Positions 52,671 through 62,800 of a stretch of 64,000 nucleotides of DNA are shown here, piece after piece. The position numbers and the translations under genes were made by a program. Within the stretch, counting starts at the first letter, position 1. Each line of letters opens with the position of its first letter. Origin of the DNA: Thalassobellus sp050294475 (GTDB lineage: Bacteria; Bacteroidota; Bacteroidia; Flavobacteriales; Flavobacteriaceae); NCBI GenBank assembly GCA_050294475.1, contig JBNKOE010000021.1, positions 124,001-188,000 of the forward strand, written 5' to 3'. The notes under the pieces were generated by a model, which saw nothing but the letters and a program-made list of their open reading frames with translations, was not told where the DNA came from and made no database searches.

Positions 52671-54773
52671 TTAGCTAATGTAGTTCCAGATATTCTTGTA
52701 TTTTCCTAAAGAAATATAAGTTTTAAGAATGAGCTCGTTTTCTTTTGAAGTTAAACTGGGGTCAAGATTAAGAATTTTTTTAGCGTGATATCTAGCCCTC
52801 TGTAAAATATCGTTGTCTTTTACAATATCAGCTATTTTTAAGTTTAAAACGCCGCTTTGTTGTGTTCCCATAATGTCTCCAGGGCCTCGTAAGCGTAAGT
52901 CTACTTCGGCAATTTCAAAGCCGTCATTAGTTCTAACCATAGTCTCTAAGCGTGTTTTGCTGTCGCTACTAAGTTTGTGGCTTGTCATTAAAACACAATA
53001 ACTTTGTTCGGCACCACGACCTACACGACCACGTAATTGGTGTAATTGCGATAATCCAAACCGTTCTGCGCTTTCAATTATCATAACCGAAGCATTAGGA
53101 ACGTTTACACCAACTTCAATAACTGTAGTCGCTACCATTATTTGTGTTTCGCCTTTAATGAAGCGTTGCATTTCAAATTCTTTATCCGCAGGTTTCATTT
53201 TTCCATGAACAATAGAGATTTGATATTCGGGCATAGGGAAATCTCTAGAAATGCTTTCATAGCCATCCATTAAATCTTTATAATCCATAGCAGAGCTTTC
53301 TTGAATTAACGGATATACGATATAAATTTGTCTGCCTTTTGAAATTTCATCACGAATAAATTTAAAAACATTTAGGCGATTATTATCGTATCTGTGAACC
53401 GTTTTTATAGACTTTCTTCCGGGAGGTAATTCATCAATTATTGAGATGTCTAAATCGCCATAAACAGACATGGCTAAGGTTCTCGGAATAGGTGTTGCTG
53501 TCATGACTAAAACGTGTGGAGGCGACGTGTTTTTCTTCCATAATTTGCTTCTTTGTGCAACTCCAAATCGATGCTGTTCGTCAATAATTGCAAGCCCTAA
53601 ATTTTTAAATTTCACCTTGTTTTCAAGTAGGGCATGCGTACCAATTAGTATTTGTAATTCGCCATTTTCTAAAGCTTCATGGATTTTTTTTCTTTTTGAA
53701 GTTTTTGTTGAACCTGTGAGTATTTCTATACTGATATTTAGGTTTTTACATAGTTCAAGTAATCCGTTATAGTGCTGGACTGACAAAATTTCAGTCGGAG
53801 CCATTAAGCAAGCTTGAAAATCATTGTCAAGTGCCATGAGCATTGACATGAACGCCACTATGGTCTTCCCAGAACCAACATCGCCCTGTAAAAGTCGATT
53901 CATTTGCGCATTACTTCCTAAATCGGCACGAATTTCTTTTAAAACACGTTTCTGTGCATTGGTTAATTCAAAGGGTAAATAGGTTGAAAAAAACGTGTTA
54001 AAATAGGTGCCAACTTTTTCAAAAGGGAAGCCTTTAATTTTTGATTTATGGATAAGATTTTTTAGAATTAATTGCAATTGAATATAAAATAATTCTTCAA
54101 ATTTTAATCTGAATTGAGCTCGAGAAAGTAGCTCAGAATTCTTCGGAAAATGAATATTTAAAAGCGCTTCTTTTTTACTGATTAATTTTAATTCTGAAAG
54201 TAAATTATTAGATAATGTTTCAACAAATTTACCTTTACTCTCAATGAACAATTGTTGCATAATTTTGCTCATTACCCGATTACTGATTCCTTTATTTGAT
54301 AATTTTTCAGTAGAAGGATAAATAGGTTGCATGCCAACTCTTAGATTCTTTTCATGTTCTACTAAAAGTTCTAAATCTGGATGTGGCATATTAAATTTTC
54401 CGCTAAACCAATTGGTTTTTCCAAAGGCAACATAAGCGGTGTTTAGTTTTAGATTTTCTCGAATCCATTTTTGCCCACGGAACCAAACCAATTCCATAGT
54501 TCCTGTATCATCTTGAAAGGTTGCTACTAAACGTTTGCCTCGTTTTTGAGCGACTTCTTTAAAGGCTGTTATTTTACCTATAACTTGCACATCTGCATTG
54601 TTGCGCTGTAGTTGGTTTATTTTGTAATAACGTGTACGGTCTATGTATCTGTTTGGAAATAAGTTTAGTAAGTCTTGATACGTATAAATGCCTAACTCCT
54701 TACGAAGTAAATCGGCTCTATTAGGGCCAACACCTTTTAAATAATCTATGGGGGTTTGAAGGTTAATAGACAT
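52671..54773 (-). CDS. recG: RecG, ATP-dependent DNA helicase
   Basis: 700 residues, cytoplasmic. An N-terminal wedge/OB-fold domain (about 55-145, VQVIGKITAFKEVAQKRG, GTMELVWFRGQKWI) is followed by the helicase core: motif I LQGDVGSGKTIVA near residue 295, motif II (DEQH, IIDEQHRFG) near 397, VMTATPIPRTLAMSVYGDLD, and RGRVGRGAEQSYC late. RecG reverses stalled forks and processes branched DNA. The in-frame TTG at 54791 was rejected for the ATG at 54773, which gives the standard short N-terminus. It heads a unit with miaE. Confidence 0.97.
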   Translation of the reverse strand: MSINLQTPIDYLKGVGPNRADLLRKELGIYTYQDLLNLFPNRYIDRTRYYKINQLQRNNADVQVIGKITAFKEVAQKRGKRLVATFQDDTGTMELVWFRGQKWIRENLKLNTAYVAFGKTNWFSGKFNMPHPDLELLVEHEKNLRVGMQPIYPSTEKLSNKGISNRVMSKIMQQLFIESKGKFVETLSNNLLSELKLISKKEALLNIHFPKNSELLSRAQFRLKFEELFYIQLQLILKNLIHKSKIKGFPFEKVGTYFNTFFSTYLPFELTNAQKRVLKEIRADLGSNAQMNRLLQGDVGSGKTIVAFMSMLMALDNDFQACLMAPTEILSVQHYNGLLELCKNLNISIEILTGSTKTSKRKKIHEALENGELQILIGTHALLENKVKFKNLGLAIIDEQHRFGVAQRSKLWKKNTSPPHVLVMTATPIPRTLAMSVYGDLDISIIDELPPGRKSIKTVHRYDNNRLNVFKFIRDEISKGRQIYIVYPLIQESSAMDYKDLMDGYESISRDFPMPEYQISIVHGKMKPADKEFEMQRFIKGETQIMVATTVIEVGVNVPNASVMIIESAERFGLSQLHQLRGRVGRGAEQSYCVLMTSHKLSSDSKTRLETMVRTNDGFEIAEVDLRLRGPGDIMGTQQSGVLNLKIADIVKDNDILQRARYHAKKILNLDPSLTSKENELILKTYISLGKYKNIWNYIS

Positions 54774-54975
54774 AAAGGCGAATTTAAGCAATTCAATTAA
54801 AATTTTAATAGCTCATTTAGGGTTTAATTCCTCGAAGTTTGTATGTGTAATTACTTTGAGGTTGTTAATTGATAAAAATGCTTCATTGCTTTTTTTGTTG
54901 AATTCATAAAAACAGCTTTAGTTTTAAATATTTTTATTGAGAATAAAGATTTCTTTTGAAAAATATTGAAAACAA

Positions 54976-54989
54976 TCACTTTTTAGTGA
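54976..54989 (+). other. Small hairpin in the PHP-ACT gene leader
   Basis: TCACT pairs with AGTGA around TTTT. It is the first of two hairpins in the leader of the PHP-ACT gene; by itself it could be chance. Confidence 0.35.
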
Positions 54990-55009
54990 ATAATTCTATT
55001 TCAATGGTT

Positions 55010-55035
55010 AAATTTGATTTTTTTAAATCAAATTT
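55010..55035 (+). other. Perfect 11-bp hairpin just upstream of the PHP-ACT start codon
   Basis: AAATTTGATTT (55010-55020) and AAATCAAATTT (55025-55035) are exact complements around TTTT, ending 15 bases before the ATG at 55051. It could be an operator palindrome or an RNA stem that hides the ribosome entry site. Confidence 0.55.
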
Positions 55036-55050
55036 AAATCATATTGATTA

Positions 55051-56739
55051 ATGAGAAAACTCAACGAATTTATTTGGGAAACACATGGTATTCATGCAGG
55101 TACAGAACAAGACCATGTAAAACATGGTATTGATAAGTTAGAGGATATTGTTGACAAAGCTATTGAAGCTGGCAACCCAAGTATTACGTTTATAATTCAC
55201 TCACCTAGATTAACAAGTTTTCGTTATATAGCAGAAAGAGATACGAATGTTAAGTTTATTCGAGGTAATAAATCATATTTAAATTATCCGAAGCGTATTG
55301 CTAATCTTCGTGAAAAATACGACGGACAGATTAATATAAAATATGGCGTTGAGTTAGAATGGATGGGACCTGGTTTAGGCTTGCAGTGGAGTCGATCTAA
55401 AATATTTCAAGCAGAAGATGCCGATTATGTGATTGGTTCGGTACATTTTGCACCAGAAGGTTTACCATATGATGGCTCTAAAGAAGAAGCGCAAGAATTA
55501 TTAAAAATTCGCGGAAGTCTGGAAGCATATTGGGATGGGTATTTTAATGAAATGATTCAAATGATTGAATGTTTTGGTGATATGATTCAAATTATTGGTC
55601 ATATAGATTTGCCAAAACTGAATGTTGATATGCCTGAAGCCTTGGTTAATTTTGAAACTAGTTCACATCCGTTAGCAAATAAGTTTAGAACGCTTTTAGA
55701 GCTTATTGCCGATAGAAATTTGTCTTTAGATGTTAATATGGCTGGTAAGTTTAAAGGCGTTGGCGTATATCCAACACAAAGTATTTTAAGAAGAGCCAAT
55801 GAGCTTCAAATCCCTGTGTGCGTTGGAACCGATACGCATCATGTGCGTTATTACGGATTAAATTATAAAGAGAGTTTAGAGTATATTCAGGAGGCAGGAT
55901 ATGAAAGCTATGTAAGTTATTCAAAACTAATTCCAGAAAACCGTACCATTTTTGACGATCATGAATTGAAAGTAAAGTATACGGTATTAAATAAGGGTAT
56001 TGAGCTTTTGAATCAGCGTTTAGATAGTAATCAAAGAAGAATTATCCCCGATTTTTCTTTTGGAGGTGATTTTTTAGAGTTTATAGATATTTATAAAAAC
56101 TCAACAGGAATGGGAGATTATAATGCTATTAGAATTAGAAAATGGGGAAAATCAATTACCGTTACTAACGAAATACCTAAGTTAACTACTAAAATAGTGA
56201 ATGGGTTGTTTTCTGAACATATAGATGAGCCTGGTGTTATTTCTTCACTTTTTAATACGTTGGCTTCCGAAGGTATTAATGTTGAAACAGCACGTTTAAA
56301 ATCAAATAATGATGGTACAGCGATGGCTTTTTTGTCAATTGATGGAGGTAATGAAAATATCAAAAGTGCTATTGAATTTATAAACGGAACAGATGCTGGT
56401 CTTTTTAATAAGTTAACCTATAAAGAAAATGCTAAATTGCCTAATTATTATGGCGAAGGTGTTTATTTATTGGAAATGGATGGTGTTAAATTAAACTTAG
56501 CATTAAGCGAAAAAGTTATTTTGACTAAGCATCATAATGCGCCTGGTGTGTTGTTAATATTATTGTCGGCATTAGCTTCAAAGCACATTAATATTATAGA
56601 TTTAAGATTAGGGAAACTAAACGATACAGGATATTCTGCAATAGCAATTGATGGCGATAGTAATGTAATTAAAAATTTATTATCAAAATTAGGAGATCAA
56701 TATTATGAAGCGAACTTAATAGAGTTTCATAGTTTCTAG
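55051..56739 (+). CDS. PHP-domain metallohydrolase fused to tandem ACT-like domains
   Basis: 562 residues, cytoplasmic. The N-terminal half (1-340) has PHP blocks in order: H12/H15 (ETHGIHAG), E101 (YGVELEW), H132 (IGSVHF), H184-x-D186 (IGHID) and D261/H263-H264 (GTDTHH), so the metal ligands look intact; this resembles HisJ-type histidinol phosphatases. The first motif is H-x-x-H rather than the usual H-x-H. The C-terminal half holds two ACT-like domains (about 380-450, HIDEPGVISSLFNTLASEGINVETARL, and 490-560, HHNAPGVLLILLSALASKHI), like the regulatory domains of phosphoglycerate dehydrogenase. I infer a phosphatase regulated by an amino acid; the substrate is unknown. Confidence 0.78.
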   Translation: MRKLNEFIWETHGIHAGTEQDHVKHGIDKLEDIVDKAIEAGNPSITFIIHSPRLTSFRYIAERDTNVKFIRGNKSYLNYPKRIANLREKYDGQINIKYGVELEWMGPGLGLQWSRSKIFQAEDADYVIGSVHFAPEGLPYDGSKEEAQELLKIRGSLEAYWDGYFNEMIQMIECFGDMIQIIGHIDLPKLNVDMPEALVNFETSSHPLANKFRTLLELIADRNLSLDVNMAGKFKGVGVYPTQSILRRANELQIPVCVGTDTHHVRYYGLNYKESLEYIQEAGYESYVSYSKLIPENRTIFDDHELKVKYTVLNKGIELLNQRLDSNQRRIIPDFSFGGDFLEFIDIYKNSTGMGDYNAIRIRKWGKSITVTNEIPKLTTKIVNGLFSEHIDEPGVISSLFNTLASEGINVETARLKSNNDGTAMAFLSIDGGNENIKSAIEFINGTDAGLFNKLTYKENAKLPNYYGEGVYLLEMDGVKLNLALSEKVILTKHHNAPGVLLILLSALASKHINIIDLRLGKLNDTGYSAIAIDGDSNVIKNLLSKLGDQYYEANLIEFHSF

Positions 56740-56866
56740 TTTTAAATGTTTTGGTTTAAAGTTTGCTATATTAATGGCATGAAACTTCCATAACAAGTGT
56801 TTGATATCTAAGGTGAAGACTATTATGGAAGCTATATGTGTCTCATAAAAACAAATAGTATACCAC

Positions 56867-58819
56867 ATGAAATTTAAGCAAACACTTTTCTTTTTACTTA
56901 TAACATGTTTTGGGTTTTCTCAGCAAACGGAGTACGTTGATTTTAAAACGGCTAAAGCTGAAATAGTTTTTGGCGATTTAACCAAAAAAGAAGTATCTGG
57001 AATAATTTCTTATGAATTTGAAATTTTAAAAGATGTTGATTCTGTTTTTATTGATGCCAATAATTATGATAAAATTAGGTATAGGCTAGACGAGCAGTTT
57101 GAAGATAGCTTATATAATGGAAAACAACTTGTTATAAAACATTTTTTTAAAGCAGGTAGTAAGCATAAATTAGAGATTGTTTGGGAAACGACTCCTAAAA
57201 AAGCAATGTACTTTGTCGATTGGGATTATGAAGATGGAAACAAGCAAATCTGGACGCAAGGACAAGGTAAATACACTAGTAATTGGTTGCCATCTATTGA
57301 TGATATGAATGAAAAAATCGAATTTGATTTGAATATTACATTCGACAAAAATTATGAAGTCATTGCAAACGGAAAATTAGCGAATAAACAAATAAACGAA
57401 TCAACCACTACTTGGCATTACGATATGCAAGAGCCTATGTCGAGTTATTTAGTGGCTTTAGTAATTGGAAAATACGCTAAAAAAGTGGAGTATTCTAAAA
57501 GTGGTATTCCTTTAGAAATGTATTATTATCCAGAAGATTCTTTAAAAGTTGAACCTACATACCGTTATACAAAGCAAATGTTCGATTTTCTTGAAGAAGA
57601 AATAGGCATTCCATATCCGTGGCAAAATTATAAGCAGATTCCTGTCAAAGATTTTTTGTATGCAGGTATGGAAAACACCAGTCTTACTGTTTTTTCGGAT
57701 GCTTTTGTTGTTGATTCTATTGCTTTTGTAGATAAAAATTATGTAAATGTAAATGCACATGAATTAGCGCATCAATGGTTTGGAGATTTAGTAACTGAAA
57801 CTTCAGGAACACATCATTGGTTACAAGAAGGTTTTGCGACTTATTATGCGTTGTTAGCAGAACGAGGCGTGTTTGGAGATGATTATTACTATTGGCAACT
57901 CTATGAATACGCTCAAGAACTTTTAGAGCAACAAAAATCAGGAGCAAGTACATCGCTTTTAAATCCGAAATCGAGTAGCACCACATTTTATAAAAAAGGA
58001 GCTTTGGTATTGCATTTGTTAAGAGAACGAGTAGGAGATGAGGTCTTTAAAAAAGCAGTTAAGAATTATTTAAAAAAGTATCAATTTAAAAATGTAGAAA
58101 CAGAAGATTTTATAAGTGAAGTTGAAAAGGCGAGTGGGGTAGATTTAGCTGATTTTGTTGAGACTTGGTTGCATGAGAAAACATTTAATTATGAATATGC
58201 AATTGCAAATTTGAAAAAAAACAGTCTTATAAATGAGTATTTAAAGATAGATTATGAAGGAAAAGAACTTAAAAGTGACTTTTCTTTAGATTCAAATATA
58301 TCGGATAAATCTAAATCAAAAATTATAGAATTAGTTCCAGAAAAAATATCAAAATCAACATTTAATAATAGTCTTAAAGTTCGTCAAACCATTGCAAAAT
58401 CTTTGAAAAAGATTCCCTTAGAGCTAAAAGAAGATTATGAATTGCTTTTAAATGATAAATCATATATTACTATTGAAATGGCTCTATTTAATTTATGGAA
58501 TAATTTCTTAGTAGATAGAAGTAAATATTTAAATAAAACTAAAGGTATTATTGGTTTTAATGATAAAAACATAAGAACTCTTTGGCTTACGCTTGCTTTA
58601 ATTACTGATGATTTTGAACCTGAAAATAAAAAGCTTTATTTTGAAGAATTAAACGATTATACAAGCCCTAAATACGATTATTCAGTAAGGATGAATGCGT
58701 TTCAGTATTTATTATGGATAAATGCTTGTGCAGACGAATGTAAAGAAAATTTAAAGCAAGCCACAACACATCATAATTGGCAATTTTCAAAATATGCAAA
58801 AGAGATGTTGAAGAACTAA
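56867..58819 (+). CDS. Secreted M1 family aminopeptidase
   Basis: 650 residues with a signal peptide (residues 1-18, ending CFGFSQ). The M1 metallopeptidase core is clear: GMENTS at about residue 265 (the GAMEN exopeptidase motif), HELAHQW with zinc ligands H298 and H302 and catalytic E299, and the third ligand E321 (LQEGFATYY). The family usually continues into a helical C-terminal domain, which is present here (about 430-650). It removes N-terminal residues from peptides in the periplasm. It has no T9SS tail, so surface export is not indicated. It lies 127 bases after the PHP-ACT gene, and its 3' end is 4 bases from the convergent porP/sprF gene. Confidence 0.95.
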   Translation: MKFKQTLFFLLITCFGFSQQTEYVDFKTAKAEIVFGDLTKKEVSGIISYEFEILKDVDSVFIDANNYDKIRYRLDEQFEDSLYNGKQLVIKHFFKAGSKHKLEIVWETTPKKAMYFVDWDYEDGNKQIWTQGQGKYTSNWLPSIDDMNEKIEFDLNITFDKNYEVIANGKLANKQINESTTTWHYDMQEPMSSYLVALVIGKYAKKVEYSKSGIPLEMYYYPEDSLKVEPTYRYTKQMFDFLEEEIGIPYPWQNYKQIPVKDFLYAGMENTSLTVFSDAFVVDSIAFVDKNYVNVNAHELAHQWFGDLVTETSGTHHWLQEGFATYYALLAERGVFGDDYYYWQLYEYAQELLEQQKSGASTSLLNPKSSSTTFYKKGALVLHLLRERVGDEVFKKAVKNYLKKYQFKNVETEDFISEVEKASGVDLADFVETWLHEKTFNYEYAIANLKKNSLINEYLKIDYEGKELKSDFSLDSNISDKSKSKIIELVPEKISKSTFNNSLKVRQTIAKSLKKIPLELKEDYELLLNDKSYITIEMALFNLWNNFLVDRSKYLNKTKGIIGFNDKNIRTLWLTLALITDDFEPENKKLYFEELNDYTSPKYDYSVRMNAFQYLLWINACADECKENLKQATTHHNWQFSKYAKEMLKN

Positions 58820-58823
58820 TAAC

Positions 58824-59819
58824 TTATTTTCTGCGTTCTAAGTTTGCTGGATTTCTACAAATTAAACAGCCTGTTAAATAGGTGATGGAGAGTTCGTAAA
58901 CCCCATCAGTTCTACCAATATTTGTAGTGTTAATATCATAAGAAAAGCCAAAGCGTAGTTGTTCCATTTCTAATCCTATAAAAGTATTAATGGATGTTAG
59001 TAAGTGACTATTATTGCTGTTTTTTGCAGGGTTAGTGACAGCCATAGCACCTAGCATAAGTTTTTCTAGTTTAACTGTCGTGCCAATATCTAATCTGTTA
59101 TATGCTCCTTGTTGCATATAGTTAGCAGAGATAAGCATGTCGTTTCTATCAAAATAAGGAAACTTATAGTTGGCATGCAGTGAATAAAAAATATTTAATG
59201 GTACATTGCTATTTTCTACAAATGAAATATTAGGTTTGTTTAAGTGCTTAATTGTTGCGCCTAACCATAAATCTGTGTCATTTCGAGTATTCTTTTTATC
59301 AAAAACAAAACCTGCAGTAAAATCTATAAATGAAATGTTTCTATTAGCATTTATTGCATATGGGTCGGATGTGTTCGCGCTTATGGTTTCGTTATTAATG
59401 TTTATTTGGTCGGATAGCACTAAACCTTGAAAATTAAATGATTTTGTTCCAAAACCAACCTCAATAGCTGGTCTAAAAAACCAGTCGTTGTTTAGTTTAA
59501 CATGGTAAGCAAAGTTAAGATTACCTTGTAAGTGGTTGTAATTGGTTTTGTTTTCATGCTGATTTAAAATACTAAAACCAATGCCACCAACATTTTCAAT
59601 GAAAGAGTTGAAAAAAGCATATTCGGTATTTATTCTTAAGCCAAGATTAGGCCATTGCGTTCTGTGAATTATTCCTAAATAAGAAGCTTCTTCAAAGCCA
59701 GAAAAACCAGGGTTTATGGTTTCAGGAACTAAAAAGTATTGAGAGAAAACAGGGTCTTGTGCATTTGCTTTATAGCTAAAGTAACTAATAGTAATAAGGA
59801 ATAATATTTTTATTTTCAT
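58824..59819 (-). CDS. PorP/SprF-family type IX secretion-associated outer-membrane protein
   Basis: 331 residues with a signal peptide (residues 1-20, ending KANAQ). The mature protein opens with the family hallmark DPVFSQYFLVPETINPGFSGF, continues LGIIHRTQWPNLGLRINTEYAF and ends with YELSITY then a short tail with two cysteines (CLICRNP). It is an outer-membrane barrel; PorP/SprF proteins are needed to secrete or anchor a specific partner adhesin, and each is encoded next to its cargo. Here the cargo is clearly the upstream giant adhesin, 18 bases away on the same strand. Confidence 0.95.
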   Translation of the reverse strand: MKIKILFLITISYFSYKANAQDPVFSQYFLVPETINPGFSGFEEASYLGIIHRTQWPNLGLRINTEYAFFNSFIENVGGIGFSILNQHENKTNYNHLQGNLNFAYHVKLNNDWFFRPAIEVGFGTKSFNFQGLVLSDQININNETISANTSDPYAINANRNISFIDFTAGFVFDKKNTRNDTDLWLGATIKHLNKPNISFVENSNVPLNIFYSLHANYKFPYFDRNDMLISANYMQQGAYNRLDIGTTVKLEKLMLGAMAVTNPAKNSNNSHLLTSINTFIGLEMEQLRFGFSYDINTTNIGRTDGVYELSITYLTGCLICRNPANLERRK

Positions 59820-59837
59820 CTATCTAAGTTCAATTCT

Positions 59838-62800
59838 TTATTTAAATAAGGTTAGCACACCTTCTTTTGTGATAGTATCTCCGTAAAATGTTTTAGCTGA
59901 AAATTTATAATAATAATTACCGTTTTCAGCATTATCATCTTTTATTTTACCATTCCAGCCTTCAAGTTTATCTGCAAATTCAGAAAAAATAATATTTCCC
60001 CAAGTGTCATAAATATCAAGTTTCATGGCGCTTAAACCAATAAATTCAGGTGCAAAAGTATTGTTATATCCATCATTATTAGGAGTGAAGGCATTAGGCA
60101 TTATTAAACTATACCCTTTTTCTATAACAAGTGTAATGCTTTTGCTGTATATACAGCCAAACGGATAGGTAACAGTTTGGGTAATGGTATATGTGCCTGG
60201 GTTTATATAGCTATGATTAGGGTTTTCTTCACTAGAGAAATTGCCATCCCCAAAATCCCAAGATATATTCTCAATACTACCCAAGGCTTCATTGGTAAAT
60301 AGAATGGGATCTTTTATAGAGTAAACGTCATAGGTGCTCTTTCCAAATGAACTTGTTGAGAAACGAGCATCATCCAGTACAGGTTTTTCTACTTGAATAG
60401 AGAAGTTTTTAATGCATCCTAAACCATCTGTAACTGTTAAAATAACTAGACCATTTTCGTTGGTATTCATTATCTCATTATTTATACCACTAATTGTTGC
60501 AAATGGAGAATCTTCATTAGACCAACTAAGGTTATAAGGTGGCACTCCACCTTCTACTTTAGCGGTAAAGGTTTGATCAATCTCTCTAGTTGTACAATTA
60601 AAATTAGTAATAACCTCAAAAGGCGCTAAGAGTGGGTTGAATCTTTTTATTTCAAAGCTATCTGATATTTCGCATTGATTTGCATCAGTGATAGTTACTT
60701 TGTAAATATCTGGGGGAATATTTATAAGATCTTCTGTTGTTTCGCCATTACTCCATACGATTGATAATGGTAATGTGCCTCCTGTTATCTCCAAATCAAT
60801 CAATCCGCTATTCACATCATCACAATCTAGCGCATCTGTTAGAATGCTTATTAAAGTTAATTCTTGAGGTTCTCTAATTATAAATTTATCTTGTATGGTA
60901 CACCCATTGCCATCAGTAATATCTACTTCATATTTACCAGGACCAATGTTGTTTCTTTCATTCCCTGCAGTAGAACCATCACTCCAAATTATAGTTACGG
61001 GGTTTTCTCCTCCAACTAAGTTTAATTTTATACTTCCATCATTTTCTCCATAGCAAGAAACGTCTTTAATATATGGATCTATTTCAAATACAGGTGCGTT
61101 ATTTACGGGAATTGTGAATAATCGAGAACAACCTATAGCATCTGTTACTGTTATTATATAAGTACCTGCAGATAAATTATCTTGAGACATCCCAGTACCT
61201 AAATTACTCCAAACTAAAGGCTCGTATGGCGGAATACCTCCTAAAATATTATTCACAGTAATAGCTCCGCTATCATCATTGTAACATGTTAATGGTTTGA
61301 CTGTATAATCTAATTTAATTTGAGGATTTTGAGGTACAAAAACCTGCAAGTTATCTGTACAGCCAGAACGATCTGTAACTGTTAAATTGTATGTTCCTGA
61401 CTCTATATTGTTTAAGTTTTGACTATTGCTTCTAAAGCCATTCGGCCCGGTCCATGACCATATGTAGTTAGTGCCTCCAAATGGTCTGCCTCCTTTAGCA
61501 CTTACTTCAATAACGCCAGAAAAAGAGCCATAGCATAAAATTGTATCAACAGGGTCTGATTCTAAAGTGATTTCTAGTAATTCTGGTTCATCTATTGTGA
61601 ATGAATCTGTAAGCGTATCACAATTATTATTATCAGTAACTGTTACTACGTATTTTCCTCGTTCAAGATTATTAGGGTTTTCTCCTGTAAAAGTAAAGGG
61701 GTTTCCGTCTTTTGTCCAAACATAGGTGTATGGAAGGTTGCCTCCAGTTACAGATAAGTTAATTTGTCCATCATTTTTCCCCAAACAGGTAATATCACTT
61801 GAGGTATTATTATTAAATCTAAATTTTCCTGGTTCACCTACATAATATGTTTTATTAAAAGGACAAAACCCACCATCATCACTTATAATATTTAGGGAGT
61901 ATGATCCAACTTCTAATTTAGAAATGTCTTGATTTGAACTTGTAAAACCGTTAGGTCCAGTCCATGATATGGTGTATGGATTTCCAGTTGTAAAAGGAAT
62001 ACCGCCTGTAATAGTAATATCTATAGCGCCATCATCAGATTCAAAACAAGTGCTTTGGCTTACCTCTTGAGAGACATTTATAGTAGGGTAGACGGTAATA
62101 GTAACCGTAAAATCTGGACCAGGACATGTTCCTGCTATTGGTGAAACTGTATAGGTTGCTGTTGCTGAGGTATTTGTTGTATTGGTTAATGTTTGACTAA
62201 TACTGGTTCTTGGAGAAGATTGACTAGAAGCTCCACTAATAGCTCCAGCAGGAGAAATTACAGGTGCTCCCCAAGTGTATGTTGTTCCAGATGGGATATT
62301 ATCTGTGCTAGTATTAGTAGGGTTTATAGTAAAAGTATCGCCACTACAAATTTCTTGAGTTTTTGAAGATATAATGGGAGAGAGTACTAAGTCTACGGAA
62401 AAATCAGCTTCTTTAGATGTTGTGCCACAACTGTTAGTTACGCTAAATGTAACCGTATAATTTCCACTTACCAAATAGTCTATTTTACCTGGGGTCAAAG
62501 ATGTTGATGTAGAAGGTGTTCCTCCTGGGAAACTCCATAAATATGTGATTTCAGAACTTGGAGAACATGTTTCTTCCACAGAACCTTTAGGGAATATAGA
62601 TGCAGATTGACAAAAATCTGAAATAGGATCTAAAGTTATTACTGGAGGTTTTTTTACATCAATACGTTTTGTGATAGATCTATTAATTCCACAAGAGTTT
62701 CGTGTTGTTAATCTTAAGTTATAAATACCAGGAGTGTTAAATGAAATATATGGTTCTTTAGAATTCCTGTTAGTACCATTAGCAAAATTCCAACTTTGAG

